Assembly (NCBI RefSeq): GCF_014529535.1
Contig: NW_023503442.1
Coordinates: 644,627 to 708,626, forward strand
Source: Bradysia coprophila
Lineage: Eukaryota > Arthropoda > Insecta > Diptera > Sciaridae
Direction: 5' to 3'
Length of the DNA: 64,000 nt
Below are positions 53,820-63,885 of this stretch, piece after piece (positions within the stretch are counted from its first letter, which is position 1; each line of letters begins with the position of its first letter). The notes beneath the pieces were generated by a model that saw only the letters and a program-made list of their open reading frames with translations, was not told the DNA's origin and did no database searches. A program made the translations under genes and the position numbers.

Positions 53820-56000
53820 CAAGGCATCAGAACAGTCGGAGAGTTTGATGCGACTTAGCCCCGTACAACCCGTAATCCTATTTCGTCCGCAACCATAATA
53901 CGTCCGTAGCCCTAATAAGCCCGGAACCCTAATACGTCTACAACCCTCTAATGCGTCTGTTACCAAAATGCAAGTCAAGTTAGGCATTGTCAAATTTACT
54001 GAAACTGTTCATTTTTAAAATTGCGCATAGCGCAATTACGAAAGCCCGTACGAAGTACCTTTCAAATAAAACCAACAATTAACGACATTATTTTAGAAAC
54101 CCAAAATTTTTTGCCAACTTTCCATTGGGTATTCAATTATCTCTCAAATGAAACAAAAACTAGCAAAATCGGATGAGATTTACTCGATTTATGTGCAAAA
54201 AACACTTAGGGCCGAGTCGCGGCCTTAGTCCAAGGGCCCAAATTTGAAACTTTTTTTGCCACGTTCTTTTCGGTATTCAATTACCTTCCATAAAACACTA
54301 AAACTAGCAAAATCGGATGAGATTTACTCGATTTATGTGCAAAAAACACTTAGGGCCGAGTAGCGGCCTTAGTCCAAGGGCCCAAATTTAAAACTTTTTT
54401 CGCCACGTTCTTTGCGGTATTCAATTACCTTCCATAAAAAACTAAATCTAGCAAAATCGGATGAGATTTACTCGATTTATGTGCAAAAAACACTTAGGGC
54501 CGAGTAACGACCTTTGAGCCCTCCCAACAAGCCCGCGTTGCATCTTACCCAAAAACAATGTTCAGCAACTTTGTTCTACTCGTCAATACCTTTCATTTGA
54601 TATATCACAAGCAGCTATTGCGTGCGTATTTCGGTAGATATCGTCGAAAGACTGAAAAACACCTATAGGGCCCTAGCTCTGGAAGGGCCGACCCTAACAT
54701 GCCCATTTTCGAACTTGACCTTACTTTTGTCGATACCAATCGGGGAAAAAAAGAATTTTGAAAAAAGGTTGAGATTTGCTCAAGCTAGAGGGGTCACGGA
54801 CGGACGGACGGACGGACGGACATTTTTAGCCCCGTACGAAGTACTGGGGGCTTATAAGATTAATATGCCGTTTGTAACACGTCGAATTGGAAGCAGACAG
54901 TAAGGGCAAAGCATTTGGTTATGTTCATAGATAACGAATCCGCAATAAAAAAAATGTCGGTCCGTCCGTCCGTCCGTCCGTCCGTCCGTCCATCCGTCCG
55001 TCCGTCCGTCCGTCCGTCCGTGACCCCTCTAGCTTGAGCAAATCTCAACCTTTTTTCAAAATTCTTTTTTTCCCCGATTGGTATCGACAAAAGTAAGGTC
55101 AAGTTCGAAAATGGGCATGGTAGGGTCGGCCCTTCTAGAGCTAGGGCCCTATAGGTGTTTTTCAGTCTTTCGACGATATCTACCGAAATATGCACGCAAT
55201 AGCTGCTTGTGATATATCAAATGAAAGGTATTGACGAGTAGAACAAAGTTGCTGAACATTGTTTTTGGGTAGGATGCAACGCGGGCTTGTTGGGAGGGCT
55301 CAAAGGTCGTTACTCGGCCCTAAGTGTTTTTTGCACATAAATCGAGTAAGCCTCATCCGATTTTGCTAGATTTAGTTTTTTATGGAAGGTAATTGAATGC
55401 CGAATAGAATGATGGCAAAAAAAAAGTTTCAAATTTGGGCCCTTGGACTAAGGCCGCTACTCGGCCCTAAGTGTTTTTTGCACATAAATCGAGTAAATCT
55501 CATCCGATTTTGCTAGATTTAGTTTTTTATGGAAGGTAATTGAATACCGAAAAGAACGTGGCGAAAAAAGTTTCAAATTTGGGCCCTTGGACTAAGGCCG
55601 CTACTCGGCCCTAAGTGTTTTTTGCACATAAAGCGAGTAAATCTCATCCGATTTTGCTAGTTTTTGTTTCATTTGAGAAGTAATTGAATACCCAATAGAA
55701 AGTTGGCAAAAAATTTTGGGTTTCTAAAATAATGTCGTAAATTGTTGGTTTTATTTGAAAGGTACTTCGTACGGGCTTTCGTAATTGCGCTATGCGCAAT
55801 TTTAAAATGAAACAGTTTCAGTAAATTTGACAATGCCCAACTTGACTTGCATTTTGGTAACAGACGCATTAGAGGGTTGTAGACGTATTAGGGTTCCGGG
55901 CTTTTTAGGGCTACGGACGTATTATGGTTGCGGACGAAATAGGATTACGGGTTGTACGGGGCTAAGTCGCAGCAAACGCTCCGACTGTTCTGATGCCTTG
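53820..56000. mobile_element. Complete foldback element, family A copy 2 (about 2.2 kb)
   Basis: Starts CAAGGCATCAGAACAGTCGG and ends CTGATGCCTTG. Arms of about 1 kb mirror each other and contain three 146-bp units each (54150-54500 and 55310-55700), a GTCGAAAGACTGAAAAACAC block and a GGAC run (54797-54820) facing a GTCC run (54958-55020). The spacer 54826-54957 runs from TAGCCCCGTACGAAGTACTG to CCGCAATAAAAA, opposite to copy 1. Arm-to-arm identity looks high by eye. No gene. It lies at the edge of a family B arm. Confidence 0.82.
54797..55020. repeat. GGAC/GTCC microsatellites and central spacer, copy 2
   Basis: GGAC units on the left, spacer in plus orientation, about a dozen and more GTCC units on the right. 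Frames across it give meaningless TDGR repeats. Confidence 0.8.
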
Positions 56001-56340
56001 TTTTTATTGCGGATTCGTTATCTATGAACATAACCAAATGCTTTGCCCTTACTGTCTGCTTCCAATTCGACGTGTTACAAACGGCATATTAATCTTATAA
56101 GCCCCCAGTACTTCGTACGGGGCTAAAAATGTTTTGAAATCGGATTTGATTTATTCAAGATATCGACGTGACAGACGGACGGACAGATGGACAGACGGCC
56201 AAAATTTTTATTGCGGATTCGTCATCTATGAACATAGGCAAACACTTTGCCCTTACCGTCTGCTTCGAATTCCATCAATTACACACGGCATCGTAATCCT
56301 ATAAGCCCCTTCGTACTTCGTACGGGGCTAAAAAGTTTGG
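56001..56340 (-). repeat. Two further copies of the foldback central spacer
   Basis: 56001-56128 (TTATTGCGGATTCGTTATCT to ACGGGGCTAAAAATG) and a diverged one at 56208-56335 (ending GTACTTCGTACGGGGCTAAA), separated by an ACGGACGGAC-type run near 56165. Confidence 0.65.
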
Positions 56341-56370
56341 AGTCATTTCCGTAACGCACTCTGTAGTAAA

Positions 56371-58250
56371 CAAGGCATCAGAACAGTCGGAGCGTTTGCT
56401 GCGACTTAGCCCCGTACAACCCGTAATCCTATTTCGTCCGCAACCATAATACGTCCGTAGCCCTAATAAGCTCGGAACCCTAATACGTCTACAACCCTCT
56501 AATGCTTCTGTTACCAAAATGCAAGTCAGGTTGGGCATTGTCAAATTTACTGAAACTGTTCATTTTTAAAATTGCGCATAGCGCAATTACGAAAGCCCGT
56601 ACGAAGTACCTTTCAAATAAAACCAACAATTTACGACATTATTTTAGAAACCCAAAATTTTTTGCCAACTTTCCGTTGGGTATTCAATTATCTCTCAAAT
56701 GAAACAAAAACTAGCAAAATCGGATGAGATTTACTCGATTCATGTGCAAAAAACACTTAGGGCCGAGTAGCGGCCTTAGTTCAAGGGCCCAAATTTGAAA
56801 CTTTTTTCGCCACGTTCTTTTCGGTATTCAATTACCTTCCATAAAAAACAAAATCTAGCAAAATCGGATGAGATTTACTCGATTTATGTGCAAAAAACAC
56901 TTAGGGCCGAGTAGCGGCCTTAGTCCAAGGGCCCAAATTTGAAACTTTTTTTTTGCCATCATTCTATTCGGCATTCAATTATCTCTCAAATGAAACAAAA
57001 ACTAGCAAAATCGGATGAGATTTACTCGATTTATGTGCAAAAAACACTTAGGGCCGAGTAGCGGCCTTAGTCCAAGGGCCCAAATTTGAAACTTTTTTCG
57101 CCATCATTATATTCGGCATTCAATTATCTCTCAAATGAAACAAAAACTAGCAAAATCGGATGAGATTTACTCGATTTATGTGCAAAAAACACTTAGGGCC
57201 GAGTAGCGGCCTTAGTCCAAGGGCCCAAATTTGAAACTTTTTTTTGCCATCATTCTATTCGGCATTCAATTATCTCTCAAATGAAACAAAAACTAGCAAA
57301 ATCGGATGAGATTTACTCGATTTATGTGCAAAAACCACTTAGGGCCGAGTAGCGGCCTTAGTCCAAGGCCCAAATTTGAAACTTTTTTTTTGCCATCATT
57401 CTATTCGGCATTCAATTATCTCTCAAATGAAACAAAAACTAGCAAAATCGGATGAGATTTACTCGATTTATGTGCAAAAAACACTTAGGGCCGAGTAGCG
57501 GCCTTAGTCCAAGGGCCCAAATTTGAAACTTTTTTTTGCCATCATTCTATTCGGCATTCAATTATCTCTCAAATGAAACAAAAACTAGCGAAATCGGATG
57601 AGATTTACTCGATTTATGTGCAAAAAACACTTAGGGCCGAGTAGCGGCCTTAGTCCAAGGGCCCTAATTTGAAATTATTTTTGTCACGTTCTTTTCGGTA
57701 TTCAATTACCTTCCATAAAAAACTAAAACTAGCAAAATCGGATGAGATTTACTCGATTTATGTGCAAAAAACACTTAGGGCCAAGAAACGACCTTTGAGC
57801 CCTCCCAACAAGCCCACGTTGCATCTTACCCAAAAACAATGTTTAGCAACTTTGTTCTACTCGTCAATACCTTTCATTTGATATATCACAATGAGCTATT
57901 GCGTGCGTATTTCGGTAGATATCGTCGAAAGACTGAAAAACACCTATAGGGCCCTAGCTCTGGAGGGGCCGACCCTACCATGCCCATTTTCGAACTTGAC
58001 CTTACTTTTGTCGATACCAATTGGGGAAAAAAAGAATTTTGAAAAAAGGTTGTGATTTACTCAAGCTAGAGGGGTCACGGACGGACGGACGGACGGACGG
58101 ACGGACGGACATTTTTTTTATTGCGGATTCGTCATCTATGAACATAACCAAATGCTTTGACCTTACTGTCTGCTTCCAATTCGGCGTGTTACAAACGGCA
58201 TATTAATCTTATAAGCCCCCAGTACATCGTACGGGGCTAAAAATTGGTGG
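56371..58250. mobile_element. Foldback family A, copy 3 (left arm expanded, right arm lost)
   Basis: Starts CAAGGCATCAGAACAGTCGG at 56371, holds seven to eight 146-bp units between 56700 and 57790, reaches the GGAC run (58077-58110) and the spacer in the orientation of copy 1 (58115-58245), then stops at CGTACGGGGCTAAAAAT. The GTCC run and right arm are missing. Confidence 0.78.
56700..57790 (+). repeat. Tandem array of seven to eight units of about 146 bp
   Basis: Anchors GAAACAAAAACTAGC(A/G)AAAT start near 56992, 57137, 57283, 57429 and 57574, spacings of 145-146 bases. Units are nearly identical in the array centre and more diverged at its edges. Confidence 0.88.
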
Positions 58251-58259
58251 TGTTGATAC

Positions 58260-58840
58260 CACAGGTTCAAATTTTTTGACGAGTAATTTAAAAAAAAAGT
58301 TTCATGTATTCTTTTCTAGTTTTTCAGTTTTACTGAAGCTTGACTTTAAACGTTCGAGAGTATGAACCCATTTTAGGAGTTTTAGGAGGATTTTAGGAGG
58401 ATTTGGTCCATTTTATGAATTTTGGGAGTTTTAGGAGGAGTGGGAATTCTGAGCAATGCTACATTGTAGCATGTGAGAACTCTGAACTCCTTAGCATATT
58501 TTGGTGTGTATTTGCAAACGAAATTATTCTGCCGTAGTGTAATATATAGAAAGGGCAGCGCCGGGTTTTTTTACGTTACGATTTAGCAACGGACTAAATG
58601 CAACAGTAGACCTCACCCACAGCGCGAGGCTATTAGACTAAAAACATTGAAATGATTTTTGAAAAGACTTGAATGAACAAAATAACAGAGCTGAAATGCC
58701 TACAAAGAGGTACTGAAAGGAGCTGAAATGCCTATAAATTTAAGCTACTTAAGCTGAAATGCCTACAAATAAACTCTTAAGAATTCAGAGTCAAAACATT
58801 TAAATAAAAATAAAAACAAAAAGTTAAACAGGTAAACAAG
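58260..58840. other. Gene-free stretch with GAGCTGAAATGCCTA repeats
   Basis: GAGCTGAAATGCCTA(C/T)AAA recurs at about 58690, 58723 and 58755. A GGAGTTTTAGGAGGA purine phrase repeats near 58375-58440. No gene is seen. Confidence 0.45.
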
Positions 58841-58847
58841 AATTCAC

Positions 58848-58980
58848 AGGTAAAATGTCTACAAATTCAAAGGCAAAACATCTACAAATTCAAAGGCAAA
58901 ATGTCTACAAATCCAAAGGCAGAGTTTCTACAAATCGAAAGAGCCAACACTTAAAATTCTTACAAATTCAAAAACCAATA
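58848..58980 (+). repeat. 23-bp minisatellite
   Basis: AAAATGTCTACAAATTCAAA GGC-type units recur about five times from 58853 to 58975. Confidence 0.75.
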
Positions 58981-59260
58981 GAGCAAGAAAGCTCTTCCCT
59001 TACCCTCATGGATCACGTAAAGTGAAAGTAATGAAGCCAAGACGCTGTTTCGACCTCGGGATTCAGTGGCGGTCTGAGACTAGCGTGATCCAGCCATCAT
59101 CAGTTGTTTCCACTGATCCCTTCCCAAGACAGCCGTGAGTTTGCAACGTTGAACGAGTTGCTGACAAACTCACTAAAAATTGCCATCTACTGATGGAAAG
59201 TTCGGAAATACGTGGGAAAACTGCTCAGAAAATCAACCCAAAAAACGCAGCGAAAACAAA
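58981..59260. repeat. Dispersed repeat shared with 51490-51720
   Basis: TGGATCACGTAAAGTGAAAG, GCTGTTTCGACCTCGGGATT and ACTGATGGAAAGTTCGG have close counterparts in the same order at 51505, 51540 and 51655. I cannot tell whether it is coding. Confidence 0.5.
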
Positions 59261-59718
59261 CATTCAAGCAAAAATCACAAATTCAGACAAAATCAAAACA
59301 ATAAATTAAGCTCACGTACACACATGCCATAGGTCAGTCATCTCAATTCATTCTTCGTCAACTGTTTCACAGCCATACACAGGAACCGCATACCGAAGAC
59401 TTGTACCACTTTATTAAATATCCACTCTCACAGCAAACGTTCAAATGAATTTTCATAAACGACACCACAGCTGAACAACAATTATAAAAAAGTTTGGAAA
59501 CGCCAGGATGACCACTGATCGACCACCAAAAACGACGGAACTGCGTTGCTACTGACAACATGACAATTCATTTTCTTAATGCACCTCCGATCAATCCAAT
59601 TTTGAACCAAAAGAAATGCAGCTCAGTAATTTCATTGCCCACTCCCAAACGTCACAAGCGGCGATTCGCGTTCTCACAGTCACCTCGTTCAGAAAATATC
59701 ACTAGCTATTCAACGTCT

Positions 59719-59870
59719 TGTGGTGATCACAGTCACTTGTCAGAATCACATCCAATCACAGTTGCCTTTTGAATTGTATATAAAGGAAAATCTATGAATA
59801 CTCGATTCTATACAATTCAAAAGGCAACTGTGATTGGATGTGATTCTGACAAGTGACTGTGATCACCACA
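59719..59870. ncRNA. Perfect 62-bp hairpin with 28-base loop
   Basis: 59719-59780 is exactly complementary to 59809-59870 (TGTGGTGATCACAGTCACTT and on). Arms this long and perfect are expected for a young inverted duplication and could act as a long hairpin RNA source if transcribed. Confidence 0.5.
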
Positions 59871-59894
59871 GTCTCTTTAATGCTGATGTTCGCC

Positions 59895-59995
59895 TTTTTA
59901 GCCCCGTACGAAGTACAAAGGGGTTTATAGGATTACAATGTCGTGTGTAATTGATGGAATTCGAAGCAGACGGTAAGGACAGTGCATAATCTCAG
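59895..59995 (+). repeat. Diverged solo copy of the foldback central spacer
   Basis: TTAGCCCCGTACGAAGTACA then TTGATGGAATTCGAAGCAGA and CGGTAAGG; most like the second spacer at 56208-56335. Confidence 0.55.
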
Positions 59996-60003
59996 GACTC
60001 CGG

Positions 60004-60096
60004 AACAGTAGTTAGTTTTTCAACCGGATCAATATTTGCTGCGTGAACTCCCATTCTGTAGCAAATTTTGGTCTGGTTGAAAAACTAATTACTGTT
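60004..60096. ncRNA. Pre-miRNA-like hairpin, about 39-bp stem
   Basis: AACAGTAGTTAGTTTTTCAA pairs with TTGAAAAACTAATTACTGTT; the stem has about five mismatches and the loop about 15 bases. Size is in the range of insect microRNA precursors. No expression evidence is available. Confidence 0.35.
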
Positions 60097-60288
60097 CGCG
60101 CTCCCATTACTGCAGGTCCAATTTCAGTCAGCACGACCTCGGTCAATGATATTGTTTAATCCTGGCAGAAAATCACTAAGGCATCCGAACTTTATCACGT
60201 TGGGAACATTATGATGGCTAACCGTTTACCACAACATTCCAGTTTAGTACGGCGTTATTGAAAGTCCCGGATGCTGCCTTTGATGTCA

Positions 60289-60421
60289 TTCAAATAGTGC
60301 TCACTCTTTTTTGGGAGGAGGGGGTCTGGCAAAAGCGTGCTGCCATGCATTTTAATGTATGAAAAACAGCGTGTGGAGGGGACTCTAAAACTCGTAGATT
60401 TTAGCGTGAGCACTATTTGAA
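60289..60421. mobile_element. Small MITE, about 130 bp
   Basis: TTCAAATAGTGCTCAC on the left and GTGAGCACTATTTGAA on the right are exact inverted repeats around a non-coding core. Confidence 0.6.
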
Positions 60422-60559
60422 TTACCCCTTTGACCAATGGATCGAACTTTCTTTCGGTCTGATATTTTAATTTTATTTTGCTTCTATTTTTTTCAATTTC
60501 TATTTGACTTGGCGTCCTCCTTATATACTCATTAAGTCTTGCGCACTTGTTACTGTTTT

Positions 60560-60890
60560 ATTGTTCCCTTGACTGAAAGTCAAGGGTCTTACGCCAGAAA
60601 ATACCCTAAAATGTTTGTTACCACACAATGTATGAAATGTTATCAAAAACGTAATTGTTTGTCACCATTTTTTTTTGTCACGACGATAACTTGAGTAATA
60701 ATTCTTAGCCGATTTTGATGAAATTTTGTTTAATCGACTAGGAATGAGGGCCATGTCATAGGGTTCTGGAAACTATTCCAGAAAAACTGAAATTTACTCT
60801 GTTGATAATTGGTAATTGGTACTTGGTAATTCATAATTGATAATTGGTAATAATTGATAATTCACTTGACTGAAAGTCTAAGGTCCTACG
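60560..60890. repeat. TTGACTGAAAGTC phrases and AATTGGTAATTGATA minisatellite
   Basis: CTTGACTGAAAGTCAAGGGTC near 60570 recurs as CTTGACTGAAAGTCTAAGGT near 60865. Between them, about 60795-60860, AATTGGTAATT/TAATTGATAATT units repeat. Confidence 0.5.
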
Positions 60891-60901
60891 TTAGAAAATA
60901 G

Positions 60902-61861
60902 TAGAGAACGTTAGCTAAACGGCCGCTAACGCTAATTTCCAACGCTAAATCCCCCGCTAACGCTAAAATCAACGGTAATGCCCTGTCAATAAATGGCACC
61001 ATTGTGAATGTATACACATGGACGACGAAATTTTCGATTTATTTTTCATTTATTATTTTAAAAGGTCATCCGGATCAATATTTTATTACTGCAATCCGTA
61101 GATCTAATTTGCAGGAAGGTAGCGACACTGTGCTGGAAAAAATCTATTCACATTACAATGCGCTGTTTGACGACAAACATCCTCCACTACACAACAAACA
61201 CGTGGTTAACCTGCAATGAAACACCTGAAATTAATTTGTGATTACTACTCCCACAATGCGATCGGATTAACATTTTGTCAATGGAATTAGTAGATCTGAC
61301 TTGTAGGAAGCCAGCGGAAACGTTTTTTATTCTCTTTTTAATGTTACAGATAGTATCCTCCACACGACGAACATGCAGTTGGAAAATGTGATTCGTAAAA
61401 CGTTTATTGCAATCAAAAGTGAATAAAACGTTTCCAGCTTAATTCCGCTGGCGTCCTACAAGTCAGATCTAATAATTCCATGATAAAGTGTGAATCCGAT
61501 CACATTGTGGGAGCAATAATCACAAAATTAATTTCAGGTGTTTCAATTGCAGGTTAACCACGTGTTTGTTGTGTAGTGGAGGATGTTTTGTCGTCGAACA
61601 GCGCATTGTAATGTGAATAGATTTTTTCCAGCACAGTGTCGCTACCTTCCTGCAAATTAGATCTACGGATTGCAGTAATAAAATATTGATCCGGATGACC
61701 TTTTAAAATAATAAATGAAAAATAAATCGAAAATTTCGTCGTCCATGTGTATGCATTCCAATGGTGCCATTGATTGACAGGGCGTTACCGTTGATTTTAG
61801 CGTTAGCGGGGGATTTAGCGTTGGAAATTAGCGTTAGCGGCCGTTTAGCTAACGTTCTCTA
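60902..61861. mobile_element. 0.96-kb foldback element with about 420-bp arms
   Basis: Starts TAGAGAACGTTAGCTAAACG and ends with its reverse complement at 61861. Arms 60902-61330 and 61435-61861 match almost throughout, with a few base changes and single-base indels. The outer 70 bases carry repeated CGCTAACGCTAA motifs like those at the ends of the element at 8434-13608. The core (about 100 bases) is unique. There is no transposase, so it is non-autonomous. Confidence 0.8.
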
Positions 61862-61965
61862 GTATCCCAAAAGAAGTCCCAAATTTTCGTTGAGGACACG
61901 ATAACTCAACGGATTTGTATGATTTTTTTTAAACTATGCGGAATTAAATTAGATTGCGGAATTAT

Positions 61966-62122
61966 CAATTATCAACAATAAGTATCAATTATCTGATTCT
62001 GTCGAGTGTTTCAGTATGTAAATTTCTCAATTATCAATCACATTACCCTTGCAGTTAAGATTTGTTAGAAATAAATTCATTTCAGTTTGATCACTCAAAA
62101 TAAGTGGAAGTAAAAAACAACA
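61966..62122. repeat. Inverted repeat, left arm (about 155 bp)
   Basis: Mirrors 63723-63885: AATTATCAATCACATTACCC, TGCAGTTAAGATTTGTTAGA and ATTTCAGTTTGATCACT occur in reverse on the other side. The pair encloses about 1.6 kb. Confidence 0.75.
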
Positions 62123-62155
62123 AAAAATGGTAATTGGTGTCCACGCGTGGTTCAT
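62027..62155 (-). CDS. Possible short secreted peptide, 42 aa
   Basis: The minus-strand frame from the ATG at 62155 reads MNHAWTPITIFCCFLLPLIL, which looks like a signal peptide, then SDQTEMNLFLTNLNCKGNVI and a stop. An upstream in-frame ATG at 62212 is possible. Most of it lies in the inverted-repeat arm. The start context ACGAAAATGAACCACGCGTGG also occurs near 52085-52105, where the frame closes at once. Chance is possible. Confidence 0.22.
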   Translation of the reverse strand: MNHAWTPITIFCCFLLPLILSDQTEMNLFLTNLNCKGNVIDN

Positions 62156-62229
62156 TTTCGTTTCAGATTCACGTGCAGTTGAATCTCTTGCCGTTGAATC
62201 TCTACAAGACAAAAAGCCACCAAAAATTC

Positions 62230-63720
62230 ATTTAGAAAAAGGCTTTGTCTCAATAAAGTAATCAATAAATCATAATCGTATTTCGTGCTCCTTTTCCAAT
62301 ATTCTTAAACCTCCCGCACGTCGCCAACAAGCGCTAAAGTGTACTTTTCTTTTTCTTAGTAAAAGCGAAAGTGTGTTCTTTAAATTAACGATTTAGAGTT
62401 GTTTTTTCACTATTCGGTCACTTTTTATAAATCAATTGATAGTGAGAATGCCAACTATTTTCGGCAAATTTGATCACTTTTTCACTATTTTCTGAAGCAA
62501 AATCACATGCCGGCCTGCAAGTATCACAGTTCGAATTCAGTTAATTTACTTTCGTCGAAAAACATTTATCACATTTCATAATTCCAAGTCCAACCGTCTC
62601 AACCATTCGTGTACACCGGATGTTCATACACGTCGTTAGAAAAAGGCCTCTGTGGACTCTAGCACACATTTTCTCTATCTCTTCTCGCACTGAACTGTTT
62701 CGCATCGCAGCAGCAACGAAACGTTCGATTCGAAGTTTTTCTTCTTTCTCAGCTCGCGATCCCGCTTCTGCTGCCTCTTTCTGATTTTGTTGCTGTTGGT
62801 GTTGATTCTTCGCCGTTAGTGGGGTTTTGTTCCCGGTGACTTCTGCGATCGGAGTGCTGAATTTTAACTAGAACAATTTTGAGAAAAATATAGAATATAG
62901 AATAGATGATAGTTACAGTTCGGAACAACTACCCGTCTCTTCCAAGTGTTTCAACTCTTCAATTTTGGCCACTGAAATTTAAATAATTCTTAAGTGTATT
63001 TGACGTATTAACAGAAGCTCTTTGGGATTACAACGCTTCCGCAACTAACGTTCCGTCTGCTTCTGTTTGTTTGTTCGACGACGAACACTACCCACGGTTT
63101 TCGGGCGAACGGGTTGTCATTATTATTCATTTTCTCCCCGAAAATAGTATTCCGATTGGTTTTCTTTCCAAGTTTATATTCAACAATTTGTAATGTATTG
63201 ATTATATATAAATTATTTCTTTTAAAACTTCTGATTTTGGAAGTGAGCCGGAAATGGATTCATAATTTACTGAAGTTAAACTGAAGTTAAAACGGCTTTT
63301 AACGGTGAATAACTGAACTTTCAATGGGTTTTTGGTGAAACTGAAAAATATTTAAAAAAAACCTTTGTATTTGTATACACAAATATCGCAAAAAAAATGC
63401 GTGCAAGGCATATAATTATGTAAAACCATCCACCATAAAGTTTCAGCCACACGTAATACAGTAAAACAGACTCACTAACTTCTCATACTCAATAGTTTAG
63501 TAATCTTATAAAAGAAGCAAAAGAAGGACTGAATAAAGTTTAATATACTAACCTCGATTTCTCGTCGTATGGCCATATGATGACGCCGGGTATGACTTTC
63601 ACGCAACACATTGCTGCCTGCCGAAATCCCATTCACATTTTTATTCCGCGACAGCTAAGTATACGCGCCCAAAACTCCCTTCGCCTAACGATTTAAGCAC
63701 ATTAAAATCATTAATTTCAT
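62230..63720 (-). CDS. Region with possible minus-strand exons, unrecognised gene
   Basis: Three splice-bordered segments were seen. One is about 63645-63553, ending REIE then a GTTAGT donor. The second is 62971-62933, reading VAKIEELKHLEET between a TTTCAG acceptor and a GTAGTT donor. The third starts at 62864 after TTCTAG. The third holds a long open frame with a QQQQ run, EKEEKLRIERFVAAAMRNSS and REEIEKMCARVHR, but its phase does not join cleanly to the second. I do not recognise the protein and cannot fix the gene model. The block lies between the inverted-repeat arms at 62.0 and 63.8 kb. Confidence 0.25.
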
Positions 63721-63722
63721 TT

Positions 63723-63885
63723 TTTGTTGTTTTTTACTTCCACTTATTTTAAGTGATCAAACTGAAATGAATTTATTTCTAACAAATCTTAACTGCAAGG
63801 GTAATGTGATTGATAATTGAGAATTGTACATACTGAAACAAACACTCGACAGAATCAGATAATTGATACTTATTGTTACTTCACA
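63723..63885. repeat. Inverted repeat, right arm
   Basis: Counterpart of 61966-62122. Confidence 0.75.

Noticed and set aside
54622..55195. ORFs with TDGRTDGRTDGR repeats on both strands (also near 4000, 10800-11230 and 58021-58206)
   Set aside because: They are translations of the GGAC/GTCC microsatellite and foldback arms; the same frame appears in both orientations because the arms are inverted.
56700..57790. CRISPR-like array
   Set aside because: Units of about 146 bp are contiguous with no unique spacers, and the setting is a eukaryotic foldback element.
58021..58206. Small protein gene ending in the foldback spacer
   Set aside because: The same translation recurs at every copy of the spacer and arm; it is repeat-derived.
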